Source: Pseudomarimonas salicorniae
GTDB taxonomy: Bacteria; Pseudomonadota; Gammaproteobacteria; Xanthomonadales; Xanthomonadaceae
DNA: 64,000 nucleotides
NCBI RefSeq assembly: GCF_023156535.1
Contig: NZ_JALNMH010000012.1
Coordinates: forward strand, 1 to 64,000
Direction: 5' to 3'
Each line of letters begins with the position of its first letter. Position 1 is the first letter of the stretch. Below, in pieces: positions 9,243 through 18,771 of the stretch. Position numbers and translations under genes: made by a program. The notes below the pieces were generated by a model, which saw only the letters and a list, made by a program, of their open reading frames with translations, searched no databases and was not told where the DNA came from.

Positions 9243-10646
9243 TCATTCGCCGTCCGGCGTGACCGTGATGAACTGGGTTGCCTCGCCTCGGCGTACCAGC
9301 AGAAGCACCGGCTCGCCTGCCGGCAGCTCCCGGGTCAGCTCGGCGAACGCCATGGCGCTGCCGACCTTGCTCCGGCCGACCATCAGGATCACGTCGCCCA
9401 TCCGAAGGCCGGAAGCCATGGCGACCTGGGGCTCGAGGTCGCGGACCAGGACACCCTGGCCCGCCTCGATGCCGAGAGCCTCGCGCTGCTCGGCACTGAG
9501 GTCCTCGACGACGATGCCGAGTGGATTGCCCGCCGCCGGAGCGCCGCCCGCGGTGCTGGCCTGCGAGTCCGGACGCGGCGCCTCACCGATCACGACCTCG
9601 AAGTTCCGACGCTTGCCGTCGCGGATCACGGTCACGGTCGCCTTGCTGCCCGGTTCGGTCAGGCCGACCAGGGGCGGCAGATCGGAGGCGCTGCGGATCT
9701 CCTCGCCCTCGAAGGCGACGATGACGTCCTGGATCTGGATGCCGGCCTTCTCGGCGGCGCTACCCTCGCTGAAGCCGGTCACGGCGGCGCCCATCGGGCG
9801 TTCCATCCCGAGCGCGCGGGCGGCATCGCGGTTGACCTCCTGGATATTCACCCCGAGCAGGCCTCGGGATACGTAGCCCTTTTCCTTGAGCTGATCGGCA
9901 GAACGCATGGCGATCTCGACCGGGATCGAGAAGCTCACGCCCATGAAGCCGCCGGTGTTGGAGTAGATCTGCGAGTTGACGCCGATCACCTCGCCATCGG
10001 TGTTCAGGAGCGGCCCACCCGAATTGCCACGGTTGATGGCGACATCGGTCTGGATGAAGGGCACGTACTGCTGGCTCGGATCGAAACTGGCCCGGCCCAC
10101 GGCGCTGACGATGCCGGCGGTCACCGAGTTCTCGAAGCCGAACGGGGAACCGATCGCGACCACCCACTGGCCGGGCTTGAGCTCGCGCGAATTGCCCGTG
10201 CGCAGGTACGGCAGCCCGCGACCTTCGACCTTGAGCACGGCGATGTCGGTCTGGGCGTCGCTGCCGACCAGTTCGGCCTTGAGCTCACGGCGATCCGTCA
10301 GGCGCACGTAGATCTCGTTGGCACCGTCCACGACATGGTGGTTGGTGATGACATAGCCATCGGCACTGATCAGGAACCCGGTGCCCATCGAGGTCCGCTG
10401 CTGGGGCATCTGAGGGGCGCCGGGCTGGCCGAAGAAGCGGCGGAAGAACTCGGGCATCTCCTCCGGGCTGGGCTCCTGAGCACCACGGCGTGCGCCGCGC
10501 TCGCTGGACCGCTGGGCGGAGATGTTGACCACGGCCGGGCTGACCCGCTCGACCAGGCCGGTGAAATCGGGAAGCTGGGCCAGGGCCGGCGCGGAGAGCG
10601 CCAGGGCGAACAGCACAAGGCTTACCCAGGTGACTGCCTTCTTCAC
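9243..10646 (-). CDS. mucD: Periplasmic serine protease MucD (DegP/DegQ family)
   Basis: HtrA-type chaperone-protease that degrades misfolded envelope proteins. It has 467 residues. The signal peptide is cleaved near 23 (ALA). The trypsin-like domain has His104 (TNHHVVDG), Asp134 (AQTDIAVLKV) and Ser209 (NRGNSGGPLLN), followed by two PDZ domains (about 270-360 and 375-460). The segment 45-85 is a Gln/Pro/Arg-rich loop of the LA-loop type. Its position last in the rpoE-rseA-mucB-rseC-mucD cluster matches Pseudomonas algU-mucABCD. Confidence 0.94.
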   Translation of the reverse strand: MKKAVTWVSLVLFALALSAPALAQLPDFTGLVERVSPAVVNISAQRSSERGARRGAQEPSPEEMPEFFRRFFGQPGAPQMPQQRTSMGTGFLISADGYVITNHHVVDGANEIYVRLTDRRELKAELVGSDAQTDIAVLKVEGRGLPYLRTGNSRELKPGQWVVAIGSPFGFENSVTAGIVSAVGRASFDPSQQYVPFIQTDVAINRGNSGGPLLNTDGEVIGVNSQIYSNTGGFMGVSFSIPVEIAMRSADQLKEKGYVSRGLLGVNIQEVNRDAARALGMERPMGAAVTGFSEGSAAEKAGIQIQDVIVAFEGEEIRSASDLPPLVGLTEPGSKATVTVIRDGKRRNFEVVIGEAPRPDSQASTAGGAPAAGNPLGIVVEDLSAEQREALGIEAGQGVLVRDLEPQVAMASGLRMGDVILMVGRSKVGSAMAFAELTRELPAGEPVLLLVRRGEATQFITVTPDGE

Positions 10647-10658
10647 GGAAACAACCTC

Positions 10659-11135
10659 CTATGTCGTGGATGGATCGGGGTCGCGCCCGTCGCGGATCCG
10701 CTGGGGATCAGGTTCGCGGCGCACCCCGAGCAACCGAAGCGATGGCATCGGCCGCAGGACATGCTTGGAAACCGCGAGGCCGGACAAAGTTCCCGCCACG
10801 GCCCCGAACGCAACCACGAGGTTCGCCGGGAGATCGCCGAATGAGGCGACCCCGGCGCCCAGCAGACCGCCGGCAAGCAGCCCGGCCAGCGGCAGCCCGT
10901 AGCCGATCAGGACTCGATCGCGAAGCTCGACCGCCTCGCAGCGCAGGATCAGGTGCTCGCCCGGCCGGGGCGGTGGATCGAACTGTTCGCGCGGCAGGCG
11001 CAGCGGACGCCCGGATTGCCAGCCGAGCCCGCAGCGGCCGGCGCAGCCGGTGCAGCCCGTGCAGCCGCCCCGGGCACGCAGCAGCACGCCCGAGGCATCG
11101 GCCGAGACGACCTCGACCGGCGTCTCAACCGCCAC
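10659..11135 (-). CDS. rseC: RseC/MucC family protein
   Basis: Inner-membrane protein of the sigma-E locus; RseC homologues take part in SoxR reduction and modulate sigma-E. It has 158 residues. A small N-terminal domain carries a cysteine cluster (C25, C28, C31, C35 in CTGCTGCAGRCG) and is followed by two membrane helices (about 77-96 and 103-122). The GTG start at 11135 overlaps the mucB 3' end by 11 bases. A longer upstream reading exists but lies inside mucB and lacks family similarity. The tail after the second helix is Arg/Asp/Pro-rich. Confidence 0.88.
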   Translation of the reverse strand: MAVETPVEVVSADASGVLLRARGGCTGCTGCAGRCGLGWQSGRPLRLPREQFDPPPRPGEHLILRCEAVELRDRVLIGYGLPLAGLLAGGLLGAGVASFGDLPANLVVAFGAVAGTLSGLAVSKHVLRPMPSLRLLGVRREPDPQRIRDGRDPDPSTT

Positions 11136-12033
11136 GCACGGGTTCGACCGACTGTGCGAAGCGCTCGGCGGTGGCGGCCGGCACCTCGCCGACCACGACG
11201 ATCTGCAACCCGCGAAACAACCGGCCGAACACCGACAGCGCGCCGCGTCGCTGGTGACCCGAAAGCACCGCGGCCTGGTCAGGGAGCGGCTGCGCGAACA
11301 GCGACACCCGGGCCAGCCCATCGCTGAAGACCAGGTGTTCCTGCTCCTCATCGACCGCGGCCGAAACCAGGGCAAAGCCAGCCGGCAGGTCAACCACCTG
11401 GATTCGCGTACGCGGAATGTCCGTGGCACTAGGCGCGCGCAGCGTCTGCGCCGGGGACGGGGCCGCGCCAGGCGAGGAAGGCTCGATGCCAAGCTCGAGA
11501 CTGGAGAACATCCACTGCTCGACCAGGCTGCCATCAGCGCCATACACCGCGGCCCGCAGCAGCAGCCCGGTATCGCGATCAATCCAGTAGCGACGGGAGT
11601 AGCGCAGTCCGTCGCCGGCGCGGAGGTCGACCACCTCGGACGGTCGCCCGGCCACTCGATCCTCGCCCACCTGCTCGAATCGGTAGTGATTCTGTGGCTC
11701 GAGCTTGGCGACGGCGCCCGCGGCCGCGGCCTCGAAACCCAGCGGCGTGCCGCTGCCGAGCTGGGCCACGCCGGCGCCGCGCCGCAGCGGAAGCTCGGGC
11801 CCCGTCAGGCGGTCGACCAGGTCGGTGCCGATCCCGGCAAGGTGACGCACCCTCAGCGCATCGAGCTGACCGTCGCGGGCATAGACCACGACGCCCTCGA
11901 AACTGTGCTCCTGCAGCGCAATGCCCAGCCGGTCAAGCGTGGCCGAGGGGTCAAGCTGCCGGGGCCCCGACGGGGCCTGGGCCTGGGCCGCGGCCGCGCT
12001 GCCCAGCAGCAGGACCAGAAGCAGGCGCCTCAA
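11125..12033 (-). CDS. mucB: Sigma-E regulatory protein MucB/RseB
   Basis: Periplasmic sensor that binds the anti-sigma factor and shields it from proteolysis until lipid or outer-membrane signals release it. It has 302 residues: a signal peptide (about 1-20, AAAAQAQA), an N-terminal lipoprotein-like fold (LGIALQEHSFEGVVVYARDGQ; YSRRYWIDRDTGLLLR) and a smaller C-terminal domain (RIQVVDLPAGFALVS; VFSDGLARVSLFAQP). The start is a TTG at 12033 overlapping the rseA stop as TTGA. Confidence 0.92.
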   Translation of the reverse strand: MRRLLLVLLLGSAAAAQAQAPSGPRQLDPSATLDRLGIALQEHSFEGVVVYARDGQLDALRVRHLAGIGTDLVDRLTGPELPLRRGAGVAQLGSGTPLGFEAAAAGAVAKLEPQNHYRFEQVGEDRVAGRPSEVVDLRAGDGLRYSRRYWIDRDTGLLLRAAVYGADGSLVEQWMFSSLELGIEPSSPGAAPSPAQTLRAPSATDIPRTRIQVVDLPAGFALVSAAVDEEQEHLVFSDGLARVSLFAQPLPDQAAVLSGHQRRGALSVFGRLFRGLQIVVVGEVPAATAERFAQSVEPVRGG

Positions 12034-12674
12034 GGCGTGCGACCTCCGGTCTCCAGAACCACCTGCCCCTGCGGCGGCCGGTACGGGCTGACCACGGGAA
12101 TGTAGGGAACGAAGCTGTCATGCAGCGGCTGCAGGGTGGCCGCGTTGTGCCGCAGCAGCCAGCCATCGACCCGTGGATCGAGCTGCACGGTGGGCATCCG
12201 CGGCGTGCCCTGGGTGGCCGCCACCGACTGCGTCACCGCGCCCAGCGAGGGCCGAAGGTCGGCCTCGCGGACGCCGGAATCGACCACGTGGATCGGCGCT
12301 TCGATGCCGGCAGGCCGGGCCGCGACCGGGCCCGGCGAACCCGGTGCCTGCCCCAGCTGCGGCAACGCGACCAGCGCCGCCACGGCGACCGAGGCCGCGA
12401 CCGCCGCGCCCGCCGCCCAGCGCAGGGCCGTGGGCAACATGCCGGCACGTGGCGTGGACTCACCAGCGATGCCGGCGGAAACGCGCTCCAGGAAGGAAGC
12501 ATCACACAGCGTGCTGACGCGCCCCTGCAGGCTTTCCCGGGCGAGGTGCCAGCGCGACCAGTCGGCGCGCAGCTCGGCGTCGCTCTCCAGCCGCTTGTGC
12601 AGGAAACGCGCCTGGTCCTTGCCAAGCTCACCGTCCATCAGGGCGGAGAGCTGTTCCTTGATCTGCTCGTTCAT
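12030..12674 (-). CDS. rseA: Anti-sigma-E factor RseA/MucA
   Basis: Single-pass inner-membrane anti-sigma factor. The 214-residue product begins MNEQIKEQLSALMDGELGKDQ, the conserved anti-sigma domain. One membrane helix follows at about 82-108 (LRWAAGAAVAASVAVAALVA). The periplasmic part (about 110-214) contains a Pro/Gln-rich end that would bind MucB. ATGA overlaps link it to rpoE upstream and TTGA links it to mucB downstream, so sigma, anti-sigma and sensor are translationally coupled. Confidence 0.92.
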   Translation of the reverse strand: MNEQIKEQLSALMDGELGKDQARFLHKRLESDAELRADWSRWHLARESLQGRVSTLCDASFLERVSAGIAGESTPRAGMLPTALRWAAGAAVAASVAVAALVALPQLGQAPGSPGPVAARPAGIEAPIHVVDSGVREADLRPSLGAVTQSVAATQGTPRMPTVQLDPRVDGWLLRHNAATLQPLHDSFVPYIPVVSPYRPPQGQVVLETGGRTP

Positions 12675-13267
12675 GGGCGTACCCGTTGTTGATTGTCCAG
12701 CAGTGGGCGGAGTTTCTGGTCGATGGCGTCACGCGCCCTGAAAATGCGCGAGCGGACGGTTCCGATCGGGCATCCCATGGTTTCGGCGATCTCTTCGTAG
12801 CTGAGCCCGTCCACTTCGCGCAGCGTGATCGCCATTCTCAATTCATCCGGCAGTGCTTCGACCGTGTGGGCCACGGTTTGTTCAATCTCCCGACGCATCA
12901 GTTCATGTTCCGGGGTGTCGACGTCGCGCAGCCTCGAGCCGGCCTCGTACTGCACGGCGTCGGCCGCGTCGATGTCGTCGGTCGGCGGTCGCCGACCCTG
13001 CGACACCAGCCAGTTCTTGGCCGTATTGATCGCGATCTTGTACAGCCAGGTATAGAACTGGCTGTCGCCGCGGAAATTGCCCAGCGCCCGGTAGGCGCGG
13101 ATGAAAGTGTCCTGGGCCACGTCCTGGGCATCGGCCCAGTCGTGCACGTATCGGGTGATCACGCTGATGATGCGGTGCTGGTAGCGGGCGACAAGCAGAT
13201 CGAAGGCGCGCTTGTCGCCCTTCTGCACCCGCTGCACCAGCGACTGGTCCAGTTCGTTCTCGCCCAT
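12671..13267 (-). CDS. rpoE: RNA polymerase sigma-E factor (RpoE/AlgU)
   Basis: Extracytoplasmic-function sigma factor controlling the envelope stress response. In 198 residues, region 2 (YQHRIISVITRYVHDWADAQD VAQDTFIRAYRALGNFRGD, split) and region 4 (LPDELRMAITLREVDGLSYEE, ending in the helix-turn-helix MGCPIGTVRSRIFRAR) match the RpoE/AlgU class closely. It heads the operon. A candidate self-recognised promoter lies upstream at 13332-13358. Confidence 0.97.
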   Translation of the reverse strand: MGENELDQSLVQRVQKGDKRAFDLLVARYQHRIISVITRYVHDWADAQDVAQDTFIRAYRALGNFRGDSQFYTWLYKIAINTAKNWLVSQGRRPPTDDIDAADAVQYEAGSRLRDVDTPEHELMRREIEQTVAHTVEALPDELRMAITLREVDGLSYEEIAETMGCPIGTVRSRIFRARDAIDQKLRPLLDNQQRVRP

Positions 13268-13331
13268 CCGGGCCGTTGCTCCGTGTTGTCCGGCCCGCGG
13301 GCCCGTTGGGCCTGTCCCGGCCCGCTGGTGA

Positions 13332-13358
13332 GAAGACCGCCACTTTCAAGGAAAGTTC
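13332..13358 (-). promoter_or_regulatory. Candidate sigma-E-dependent promoter of the rpoE operon
   Basis: Reading the minus strand, GAACTT (13358-13353) is followed after 16 bases by TCTTC (13336-13332). The sigma-E consensus is GGAACTT-N16-TCTRA, so the -35 element and spacing fit and the -10 is one or two bases off. Transcription would start about 60 bases upstream of the rpoE ATG, consistent with the autoregulation known for this family. The divergent fadJ-like gene starts at 13447. Confidence 0.5.
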
Positions 13359-13446
13359 ACGCGCCCACGCGTTGACCTTGGCCCCACCCTGCCGGGATCA
13401 TGCAGGACTCAGCCCGCCTCCGGGCCCGATTTGACGGAGAACTCCC

Positions 13447-15483
13447 ATGTTCGATGGTCTGCGATTCCGACACTGGCGTCCCGAGCTGCGCGACGGACGG
13501 GTGCTCCTGCTCCAGTTCGACCGCGCAGAGAGCAGCGTCAACACGCTCGCCCAGGAGGTCCTCGCCGAGTTGGAACAGATCGTCGAGCGCATCGCCATCG
13601 AGAAGCCCAAGGCGGTGGTCATCGCCTCGGCCAAGAAGGCCGGCTTCGTCGCCGGCGCCGACATCAAGGAATTCGTCGAGTTCGACCAGCGCGGCGTCGT
13701 GCTGGAAGCGATCGAGTATGGCCAGAAGGTGTTCCAGTCGCTGGCCGAGCTCTCGGTGCCGACCGTGGCGGCCATCGACGGCCACTGCATGGGCGGCGGC
13801 ACCGAGCTGGCGCTCGCCTGCCGCTACCGGATCGCCAGCAGCAGCGAATCGACCCGCATCGGCCTGCCCGAGGTCAAGCTCGGCATCTATCCGGGCTGGG
13901 GCGGCAGCGTGCGCCTGCCGCATCTGGTCGGCACCCCGGCGGCCATGGACATGATGCTTACCGGCCGCACCCTGTCGGCCTCGGCGGCGCGGGCCATCGG
14001 CCTGGTCGACAAGGTGGTGGAGCCCGCCCTGCTGCTGGACAGCGCGATCGAGCTGGCCAAACGCGGCACGACCCGACCGCTCAAGCAGCGCGCCACCGCC
14101 TGGGCGACCAACCTGTGGCCGGTGCGGCAGGCCCTGGCGCCGATGCTGGCCAAGCAGGTCGCACGCAAGGCAAAGAAGGACCACTATCCGGCGCCCTACG
14201 CGCTGATCGAGACCTGGCGCCGCGCCGGCGGCCCGGTGCGCAAGCGGCTCAAGGCCGAGGCGCGCAGCGTGGCCAAGCTGGCCCAGACACCGACCGCCCG
14301 CAACCTGATCCGCGTGTTCTTCCTGATGGACCGGCTGAAGAACCTCGGCGGCAAGGAGCACGGCATCCAGCACGTCCACGTGGTCGGCGCCGGGGTGATG
14401 GGCGGCGATATCGCCGCCTGGTGTGCCCTGCGCGGCTTCGACGTGACCCTGCAGGACCGCGAGATGAAGTACATCTCGCCGGCGCTCGAGCGCGCGGGCA
14501 CCCTGTTCGAGAAGAAGCTGAAGAAATCCGACAAGGTCAGCGCCGCCAAGGCCCGCCTGAAGGCCGATGTCGAGGGCGAGGGCGTGGCGAAGTCCGATCT
14601 GGTCATCGAGGCGATCTTCGAGAACCTCGAGGCCAAGAAGTCGCTCTACGCCAATGCCGAGAAGTCGCTCAAGGACGATGCCCTGCTGACCTCGAACACC
14701 TCGTCGATTCCGCTGTCCGACCTCGCCGCGGAGCTCTCCGACAAGGCGCGCTTCGCCGGTCTGCACTATTTCAACCCGGTGGCGATGATGCCCCTGGTCG
14801 AGATCGTCCGCCATGCCGACATGGACGCCGAGACCGAGCGCCGCCTCGCCGCCTTCTGTCGCGCCATCGACAAGCTGCCGGTGCCGGTGGCCGGGACGCC
14901 CGGGTTCCTGGTCAACCGCATCCTGATGCCCTACCTGCTGGAGGCGATGACCTGCTACAGCGAGGGCATTCCGGGCCCGGCCATCGACAAGGCCGCGGTC
15001 AGCTTCGGCATGCCGATGGGCCCGATCGAACTCGCCGACACGGTCGGCCTCGACGTCGCCGCCTCGGTGGGCAAGATCCTCGCCGACTTCCTCAACCTGC
15101 CGATTCCCAACGGCCTGGAGAGCAAGCTCGAGGCAGGCAAGCGCGGGCGCAAGGATGGCGAAGGCTTCTATGTCTGGGAAGACGGCAAGGCGAAGAAGCC
15201 CGAGCTGCCCGAGGGCTACACCGCCCCGGAGGACCTGCAGGACCGCCTGGTTCTGGCCCTGCTCAACGAGGCCGTGGCCTGCCTGCACGAGGGCGTCGTC
15301 GCCGACGCCGACCTGCTCGACGCCGGTGTGATCTTCGGCACCGGCTTCGCCCCCTTCCGCGGTGGCCCGATCGAGTACATCAAGACCGCCGGCCCGGCCA
15401 AGCTGAAGGCGCGCCTCGAGACCCTGGCCAAGCGCCACGGCCCGCGCTTCGAGCCGCGCCCCGGCTGGGACGCGCTGGGCTGA
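13447..15483 (+). CDS. FadJ/FadB-like multifunctional beta-oxidation protein
   Basis: Fused enoyl-CoA hydratase and L-3-hydroxyacyl-CoA dehydrogenase, two steps of fatty-acid beta-oxidation. In 678 residues, the N-terminal crotonase domain (about 1-300) has the oxyanion motifs FVAGADIKEF and MGGGTELALACRYRIA. The NAD-binding domain (about 312-495) has VVGAGVMGGDIAAW, NTSSIPLSDLA and HYFNPVAMMPLVEIV. The C-terminal dimerisation domains follow (GFLVNRILMPYLLEA; FGTGFAPFRGGP). It is shorter than E. coli FadB (729) or FadJ (714). No thiolase gene adjoins it. GGAG precedes the ATG. Which of FadB or FadJ it is closer to cannot be settled by eye. Confidence 0.9.
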   Translation: MFDGLRFRHWRPELRDGRVLLLQFDRAESSVNTLAQEVLAELEQIVERIAIEKPKAVVIASAKKAGFVAGADIKEFVEFDQRGVVLEAIEYGQKVFQSLAELSVPTVAAIDGHCMGGGTELALACRYRIASSSESTRIGLPEVKLGIYPGWGGSVRLPHLVGTPAAMDMMLTGRTLSASAARAIGLVDKVVEPALLLDSAIELAKRGTTRPLKQRATAWATNLWPVRQALAPMLAKQVARKAKKDHYPAPYALIETWRRAGGPVRKRLKAEARSVAKLAQTPTARNLIRVFFLMDRLKNLGGKEHGIQHVHVVGAGVMGGDIAAWCALRGFDVTLQDREMKYISPALERAGTLFEKKLKKSDKVSAAKARLKADVEGEGVAKSDLVIEAIFENLEAKKSLYANAEKSLKDDALLTSNTSSIPLSDLAAELSDKARFAGLHYFNPVAMMPLVEIVRHADMDAETERRLAAFCRAIDKLPVPVAGTPGFLVNRILMPYLLEAMTCYSEGIPGPAIDKAAVSFGMPMGPIELADTVGLDVAASVGKILADFLNLPIPNGLESKLEAGKRGRKDGEGFYVWEDGKAKKPELPEGYTAPEDLQDRLVLALLNEAVACLHEGVVADADLLDAGVIFGTGFAPFRGGPIEYIKTAGPAKLKARLETLAKRHGPRFEPRPGWDALG

Positions 15484-15524
15484 TTGCAGCGGGCGCCAGC
15501 CCGCTGGCGTCTCCGCCTCCATCT

Positions 15525-15588
15525 GTAGGAGCCAGCTTGCTGGCGATTGCCTTTCCTGGCGCGCGGTCGCCAGCAAGCTGGCTCCTAC
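15525..15588. repeat. R1 REP-like hairpin (copy 1)
   Basis: GTAGGAGCCAGCTTGCTGGC opens the element and its exact reverse complement closes it, around a variable centre of about 25 bases. It lies between the fadJ-like gene and proB. A degenerate single arm (GGGCGCCAGCCCGCTGGCG) sits just upstream at 15490-15508. Other R1 copies are at 20711, 37496, 40699 and 54905. The design, two inverted REPs forming a bacterial interspersed mosaic element, is typical of pseudomonads and xanthomonads. Confidence 0.85.
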
Positions 15589-15627
15589 AATGGCGACTCC
15601 GGATTCCCGACTCCCGAAGCCCCACCC

Positions 15628-16730
15628 ATGACCCTCCCCCCCTGGCGCCGCCTGGTCCTGAAGATCGGCAGCAACCTGATCGCTCCTGGCGGCCAGGCGC
15701 TGTCGACCCGTCACGTGCTGGACATCGCCCGCTTCGTGCAGGTAGCGCGCAGCCAGGATCGCGAGGTGCTGCTGGTGTCCTCCGGCGCGGTCGCCGCCGG
15801 GCGCGCCGCGATGGCCCAGCGCGCCGCCGATGCGCCCGCCGGCATCAGCGGCAAGCAGGCCCTGGCGGCCATCGGCCAGGCCGAACTGATGCGCTTCTGG
15901 GCGCGCTTCTTCGATTTTCCCGTCGCGCAACTGCTGCTGACCCAGGATGATCTGGCGCACCGCCGGCGCTACCTCAACGCCCGCAACACGTTGCGCTCCC
16001 TGCGCGGACTGGGCGTGCTGCCCGTGATTAACGAGAACGATTCGGTGGCCGTTGACGAGCTTCGCGTCGGCGACAACGACAGCCTGGCCGGCCATGTCGC
16101 CGTGCTTGCCGAAGCCGACCTGATGGTCCTGGTCACCGACATCGACGGCCTCTACGACGCCGACCCGCGCAAGGTCGCCGACGCACGCAAACTGGTGGAA
16201 GTCGATGCGGTGACCGAGGAGATCCTGGCCCTGGCCGGGGGCGCGGGCAGCCTGGTCGGCACCGGCGGCATGCGCACCAAGCTGCTGGCGGCCCGACGCT
16301 GCGCCGAGGCCGGCATCGGCACCGTGATCTGCGATGGCCGCAACGGGGACACCCTGATGCGCCTGCTGCAAGGCCGCTGCGAGGGCAGCTACGTGCGCCC
16401 GGCGGTGCAGCGGCGCGCGGCGCGCAAGCACTGGATGCTGCACGCCCTGCCGACCAGCGGCGTGCTGCGCATCGACCCGGGCGCCGCCGAGGCGCTGGCG
16501 GGGCGCGGCGCGTCCCTGCTGCCGCGCGGCGTTCTCGACTGCGAGGGCCAGTTCGACGTCGGCGATGCGGTGGAGGTGCATGCCGGCGAGCAGACCGTCG
16601 CCAAGGGCATCGTCCAGTACCGCGCGACCGAGCTGAGCAAGATCCGCGGCCGGCACAGCCGCGAGATCGTCGAGCTGCTCGGCGAGTGCCCCTCCGAATC
16701 GGTGATCCACCGCGACGACCTGGTGCTGCT

Positions 16731-16734
<4 letters not shown>
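15628..16734 (+). CDS. proB: Glutamate 5-kinase
   Basis: First step of proline synthesis, phosphorylating glutamate with ATP. In 368 residues, the amino-acid kinase domain (about 1-260) has LVLKIGSNLI, VSSGAVAAGR, ISGKQALAAIGQ, NENDSVAVDELRVGDND and GGMRTKLLAARR. A C-terminal PUA domain (about 275-368) begins at LRIDPGAAEAL. The start at 15628 aligns with the kinase N-terminus; the upstream in-frame sequence runs through an R1 repeat and is not coding. The stop overlaps the proA GTG by three bases within GTGA. Confidence 0.96.
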
Positions 16735-17990
<1,256 letters not shown>

Positions 17991-18008
<18 letters not shown>

Positions 18009-18151
18009 TTCGTTAGGAGCCGGCAGCGCGAGGCGTCTTCGCCGGGTCCGGCCGCTCCTGACTTGCAACGCTGTTCGGCGGCCAAACGTGCGACCACCCT
18101 CCAGTCCGCCAAGACGAGCGGCTCTTCGCTTGAAACGAATCCCGAATCCCG
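17991..18151. repeat. GATTCG-type inverted repeat pair (second copy)
   Basis: GTGATTCGTGATTCG units at 17991-18014 are faced by ACGAATCCCGAATCCCGG at 18135-18152, with about 120 bases between. The organisation copies 7181-7331, though the inner sequence differs. The left end overlaps the last five codons of proA, and the right end stops just short of the glutathione peroxidase stop codon. It may therefore act as a bidirectional spacer or terminator between convergent genes. Confidence 0.6.
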
Positions 18152-18155
18152 GCTG

Positions 18156-18635
18156 TTAAAGCACTGCCTTCAAATCCTTCTCGATGCTCTCGGGTGTATC
18201 CGTCGGCGCGTAGCGGCGCACGACCTTGCCGTTCTTGTCGACCAGGAACTTGGTGAAGTTCCACTTGATCATCTCGCTGCCCAGCAGGCCCTTGGCCTGC
18301 TTCTTGAGGAACTTGAACAGCGGATGCGCGCCGTCGCCGTTGACCTCGATCTTGGAGAACATCGGGAAGTCGACCTCGTAGTTGAGCGAGCAGAAATTCT
18401 TGATCTCGTTCTCGTCGCCGGGCTCCTGGTGCCCGAACTGGTCGCAGGGAAAACCAAGCACGGCCAGGCCCTTGTCAGCGTACTTGTCGTGCAGCGCCTG
18501 CAGGCCGGTGTACTGGGGGGTGAAACCGCATTTCGAGGCCGTGTTGACGATCAGCAGGACCTTGCCGCGATACTCGTCGAGCTTGCGGGTCTCGCCGTCG
18601 ATATCCTGGACGCTGAAGTCGTAGATGCTGGCCAT
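18156..18635 (-). CDS. Glutathione peroxidase family thiol peroxidase
   Basis: Reduces hydrogen and organic peroxides, in bacteria usually with thioredoxin or glutathione. In 159 residues it shows NTASKCGFTPQY with the peroxidatic Cys36, LGFPCDQFGHQEPG with the catalytic Gln, and KWNFTKFLVDKNG with the catalytic Trp and Asn. It carries Cys, not selenocysteine. FPCDQFG replaces the usual FPCNQFG, a minor change. It is convergent with proA and separated from it by the GATTCG repeat pair. Confidence 0.93.
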   Translation of the reverse strand: MASIYDFSVQDIDGETRKLDEYRGKVLLIVNTASKCGFTPQYTGLQALHDKYADKGLAVLGFPCDQFGHQEPGDENEIKNFCSLNYEVDFPMFSKIEVNGDGAHPLFKFLKKQAKGLLGSEMIKWNFTKFLVDKNGKVVRRYAPTDTPESIEKDLKAVL

Positions 18636-18771
18636 GCGGGCTCCGCCTTAGGGGAATTCCCGCAAGCATAGCCCAGCCGCCGCGAACGACCGACGAATCG
18701 TGAACCGGGTGGGGACGGAGCCGCGCCGGGCATGCGATGATGCGGCGCAGCAAGAACCGTCGGGAGGACCG

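Noticed and set aside
18700-18771. Earlier start for PhaZ
   Set aside because: Starting at 18772 reproduces the known catalytic numbering and follows a strong GGGAGGA.
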